DNA of 64,000 nt from NCBI GenBank assembly GCA_017527435.1, contig JAFXQB010000001.1, positions 502,696-566,695 on the forward strand, read 5' to 3'. The stretch's first letter is position 1; every line of letters begins with the position of its first letter. Below, piece by piece: positions 62,234 to 64,000 of this stretch. The notes beneath the pieces are model-generated. The model was not told the DNA's origin, did not search any database, and saw only the letters and a list, made by a program, of their open reading frames with translations. The stretch comes from Salinivirgaceae bacterium. Lineage in GTDB: Bacteria; Bacteroidota; Bacteroidia; Bacteroidales; SZUA-534. The position numbers and the translations under genes were made by a program.

Positions 62234-62543
62234 TGAAGGATATTGTTTTTTTAATTCATTCAGGGTGCAAAGGTAAATTTTTTATCAGTGTGCATATTTA
62301 TGCAGCCAATGTTTATTTACTAAAATAAGAAATTCACTTAATCGATATTAGAAAATAATTAATCCACAATAAGTTACAATTAAAAAGCTTTGAATGACGA
62401 GTTTTTTGGGAATTGAAAAAGTTGATAATTAGACAGTTCGCGTTTTGGGTTATCGACAACGATTTTCGCCATCGCACTTCACCAATAAATCACTACCTTC
62501 AATGCCGGAAATTTAATAATGTCAGAAATTTAAACTAAACTAT
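62234..62543. other. 310-bp divergent intergenic region argR/dtd
   Basis: Contains the argR promoter and candidate ARG box on the left. The right part, toward dtd, is AT-rich with no clear -7 box and no reading frame. Confidence 0.45.
62268..62304 (-). promoter_or_regulatory. argR promoter with candidate ARG box
   Basis: Minus-strand -7 TACCTTTG (62268-62275) is a perfect match. The perfect palindrome TGCATATTTATGCA (62291-62304) overlaps where the -33 element should lie, so a bound repressor would block RNA polymerase. It resembles an ARG-box type palindrome. Confidence 0.5.
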
Positions 62544-62999
62544 ATGAGAGTTGTTATTCAGCGTGTTAAACGGTCGAGCGTGACCATTGATGGCGAAATG
62601 GTGGCATCAATTGGCGCGGGGCTGATGATTTTGGTTGGCATTGAGCCGGCCGACACTAGCGCCGATGCCGATTATTTGTGTGGTAAAATTGCCCGGTTGC
62701 GCATTTTTGATGATGAGAACGGCGTGATGAACCGTTCGGTGGCCGATGTGGGCGGCGAGCTGCTTGTGGTGTCGCAGTTCACGCTTTTCGCGCAGACCAG
62801 CCACGGCAACCGCCCGTCGTACATTCGCGCCGCCCGTCCCGAGCAGGCAATACCGCTCTACGAAGAATTTGTGGCAAAACTCGAAACCGCGTCGGGTATA
62901 AAACCGCAAACAGGCCGCTTTGGCGCGATGATGGATGTGGAACTGATCAATGACGGCCCCGTGACCATCATCATCGACAGCCGGCAGAAAGATTTTTAG
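62544..62999 (+). CDS. dtd: D-aminoacyl-tRNA deacylase
   Basis: A 151-residue Dtd that removes D-amino acids wrongly attached to tRNA. Conserved motifs: [18 protein letters not shown] at the start, the active-site [20 protein letters not shown] (SQF.L), and the [11 protein letters not shown] motif (the NxGP cross-subunit loop). Length is standard. Its stop lies one base from the convergent SRPBCC gene stop. Confidence 0.96.
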   Translation: MRVVIQRVKRSSVTIDGEMVASIGAGLMILVGIEPADTSADADYLCGKIARLRIFDDENGVMNRSVADVGGELLVVSQFTLFAQTSHGNRPSYIRAARPEQAIPLYEEFVAKLETASGIKPQTGRFGAMMDVELINDGPVTIIIDSRQKDF

Positions 63000-63000
63000 C

Positions 63001-63399
63001 CTACCTTATCATTTCCATCTTGGCAACCAGCGTGTCAACAAACTCGGTCAGCGGTTTCTTCAGCATCACTGACATCAGAGCGTTGACATCAGCATCAAAG
63101 GTGACTCTGAAGGCTGTTTCAGTCTCGTGAAACTCTTTGAGTTGAATCCACATTGTAAACCGTAGCGGCGAATCCATGCTCTCTATTTTCAGCAGGTTGT
63201 TCGGTTCGCGCTCGACAATGCGCATCCCGAAACGGCCGGCCTTGTCGATGGTGAAAGTACATGAATCGGCGGTGGCTTCAACATCCTTTATCTTGTCGTT
63301 TTGCGGCAGCATGGCCGAGTTGATTCGGCTGAAGTCTGATATCAAAGAAAATACGCGGTCGGGCGTTGCATAAATGTGCCCCCTTTTCTCAATTCTCAT
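63001..63399 (-). CDS. SRPBCC (START-like) family protein
   Basis: A 132-residue protein with the helix-grip pattern of SRPBCC proteins: RGHIYATPDRVFSLISDFSR, then strands ending VEREPNNLLKIESM and FRVTFDADVNALMSVMLKKP, with a long C-terminal helix (EFVDTLVAKMEMIR). The family binds small hydrophobic ligands; the ligand is unknown. I start at the ATG at 63399; the longer frame to 63576 runs through a terminator. Function not assignable. Confidence 0.75.
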   Translation of the reverse strand: MRIEKRGHIYATPDRVFSLISDFSRINSAMLPQNDKIKDVEATADSCTFTIDKAGRFGMRIVEREPNNLLKIESMDSPLRFTMWIQLKEFHETETAFRVTFDADVNALMSVMLKKPLTEFVDTLVAKMEMIR

Positions 63400-63444
63400 A
63401 GTCCGTGTTTTTTTTGCCAAAAGTACTCTTTTTTGTCGTACACG

Positions 63445-63475
63445 AAAAAAAACGGGCAGCCCCGAAAAGCCGCCC
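63445..63475 (-). terminator. terminator without an obvious gene
   Basis: GGGCGGC / GCTGCCC on the minus strand (one wobble), followed by eight Ts. It lies upstream of the SRPBCC start, so it ends some earlier minus-strand transcript or attenuates the SRPBCC leader. Confidence 0.6.
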
Positions 63476-63724
63476 ATTGCAACTAATTGAAAAAACACTT
63501 TGCGATGTTTTCCATCATTTGAAAGACGAGTTTGACGCCCTTGCGGTTGCGTGGTATGCTTTTTTTCTGCTGCCATCGTCGGGGATTTCTTTATTCAATA
63601 ATTTTTATACAAATACAATATATTAAAATTCAACAAATTGCAAATGCAGAATTACGTTTGCTTATCATTTTAAAAAAAATGCCAAAAACACAGGTCCGAC
63701 AATATTTTTTATCACAAAAAAATG

Positions 63725-63732
63725 TATTTTTG
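63725..63732 (+). promoter_or_regulatory. -7 promoter box of the terminal lipoprotein gene
   Basis: TATTTTTG, a perfect TAnnTTTG, 40 bases before the ATG at 63773. Confidence 0.55.
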
Positions 63733-63772
63733 TCTACCAAATAACAAGTTGTATCTATTAATTGAGCAGATT

Positions 63773-64000
63773 ATGAAATCAATTAAACTATTAGCGTTTT
63801 TAATCTTGAGTACCGCTGTGATTGCGGCTTGCAGCAATAGCGGAAACAAAACAAATAAAAGTGCGGCTTCAGAAATCGACGATGTGTCTGTTGCTCAGAT
63901 AATTGAAGATTTGGAAAGTATTCCAACACCTACTACCGTCGAGCTGATGTCGATGATTAACAAACTTGGTCTTGCGTACTTGTATGATGTGACCAACAGT
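63773..64000 (+). CDS. lipoprotein, truncated by the window end
   Basis: The first 76 residues of a lipoprotein. The signal peptide ends in a lipobox (STAVIAAC, Cys at residue 20), so it is probably anchored in the membrane by lipidation. The mature part starts SNSGNKTNKSAASEIDD and continues in a helical segment (AQIIEDLESIPTPTTVELMS). The rest lies beyond the window. No family can be assigned. Confidence 0.75.
   Translation, partial: MKSIKLLAFLILSTAVIAACSNSGNKTNKSAASEIDDVSVAQIIEDLESIPTPTTVELMSMINKLGLAYLYDVTNS

Larger units (their letters stand above)
63400..63772. other. 373-bp gap with a minus-strand terminator and no clear gene
   Basis: Divergent region between the SRPBCC gene and the lipoprotein. 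It contains a terminator-like hairpin for a minus-strand transcript that is not the SRPBCC gene, about 100-150 bp of unassigned sequence upstream of it, and the lipoprotein -7 box. Confidence 0.45.

Noticed and set aside
63400..63576. N-terminal extension of the SRPBCC protein to 63576
   Set aside because: The extra 59 codons are basic low-complexity sequence and run through a strong terminator hairpin; the family domain begins at 63399.
1..64000. CRISPR array, IS element, prophage or restriction/toxin system
   Set aside because: No regularly spaced direct repeats, transposase, integrase, phage structural or recognisable toxin-antitoxin gene was found.

Overview
The window looks like a chromosomal segment of a Bacteroidota (Bacteroidales-type) bacterium. 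The evidence is the promoter signature (repeated TAnnTTTG -7 boxes a few bases upstream of start codons, few Shine-Dalgarno sequences), a FecR/ECF-sigma pair, Bacteroidetes-restricted families (DUF5606-like, DUF5715-like, TGS-domain nucleoside kinase, two-ACT SerB, 400-residue alanine dehydrogenase, outer-membrane barrels) and gene pairs such as xylB-xylA. Base composition is mid-40s % G+C by eye, apart from one AT-rich patch at about 56.7-57.6 kb. No IS element, prophage, CRISPR array or rRNA operon is visible.

Layout. 0-5 kb: Fur-family regulator, mutS2, miaA, a Yip1-like membrane protein and smpB. 5.3-8.2 kb: two envelope proteins, an OmpA-like barrel with Ca-binding repeats and a SPOR-like surface protein. 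8.5-17.5 kb: TGS-nucleoside kinase, uvrA, orphan receiver protein, alanine dehydrogenase, leucine-rich-repeat protein, then an rnhA-purN-tsaE operon. 17.5-25.5 kb: a 744-residue EF-hand membrane protein, folA, rpsO, pnp, topB. 25.6-31.8 kb: ABC-2 polysaccharide permease diverging from a GT9 glycosyltransferase/U32 (TrhP-like) pair, then valS. 32-35 kb: xylose catabolism (xylB-xylA). 35-39.6 kb: DUF5606-like protein, exported repeat protein, serB, DUF5715-like protein, membrane protein. 39.7-42.8 kb: half-size TauE protein, a candidate small RNA, thioesterase-TatD-tcdA operon and a frameshifted PQQ-propeller gene. 42.8-49 kb: FecR/ECF pair diverging from recQ-vanZ, and a hybrid histidine kinase. 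49-54.4 kb: tRNA-Met, two outer-membrane barrels, PhoH/PIN protein, tRNA-Ala and tRNA-Pro sharing a terminator. 54.6-58.2 kb: acidic protein and prfC, then a two-gene AT-rich cassette. 58.4-64 kb: argR-carB with a candidate ARG box, dtd, an SRPBCC protein and a truncated lipoprotein.

Most of the window is housekeeping: translation and its quality control (smpB, miaA, tsaE, tcdA, dtd, prfC, valS, rpsO, tRNAs, U32), DNA repair (uvrA, recQ, mutS2, topB), and amino-acid/nucleotide metabolism (ald, serB, carB/argR, purN, folA). The parts that are not routine are mostly noncoding or accessory: a complete-looking promoter-to-terminator small RNA at 40.08-40.20 kb on the minus strand; palindromic REP-like motifs and degenerate tandem spacer repeats scattered between genes; candidate operators upstream of xylB, ald, argR and the 36.3-kb gene; and the AT-rich 56.6-58.1 kb cassette, whose larger protein carries a triplicated unrecognised domain. 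I see no clear defence or secretion system. The small RNA and the AT-rich cassette are the best candidates for something undescribed.
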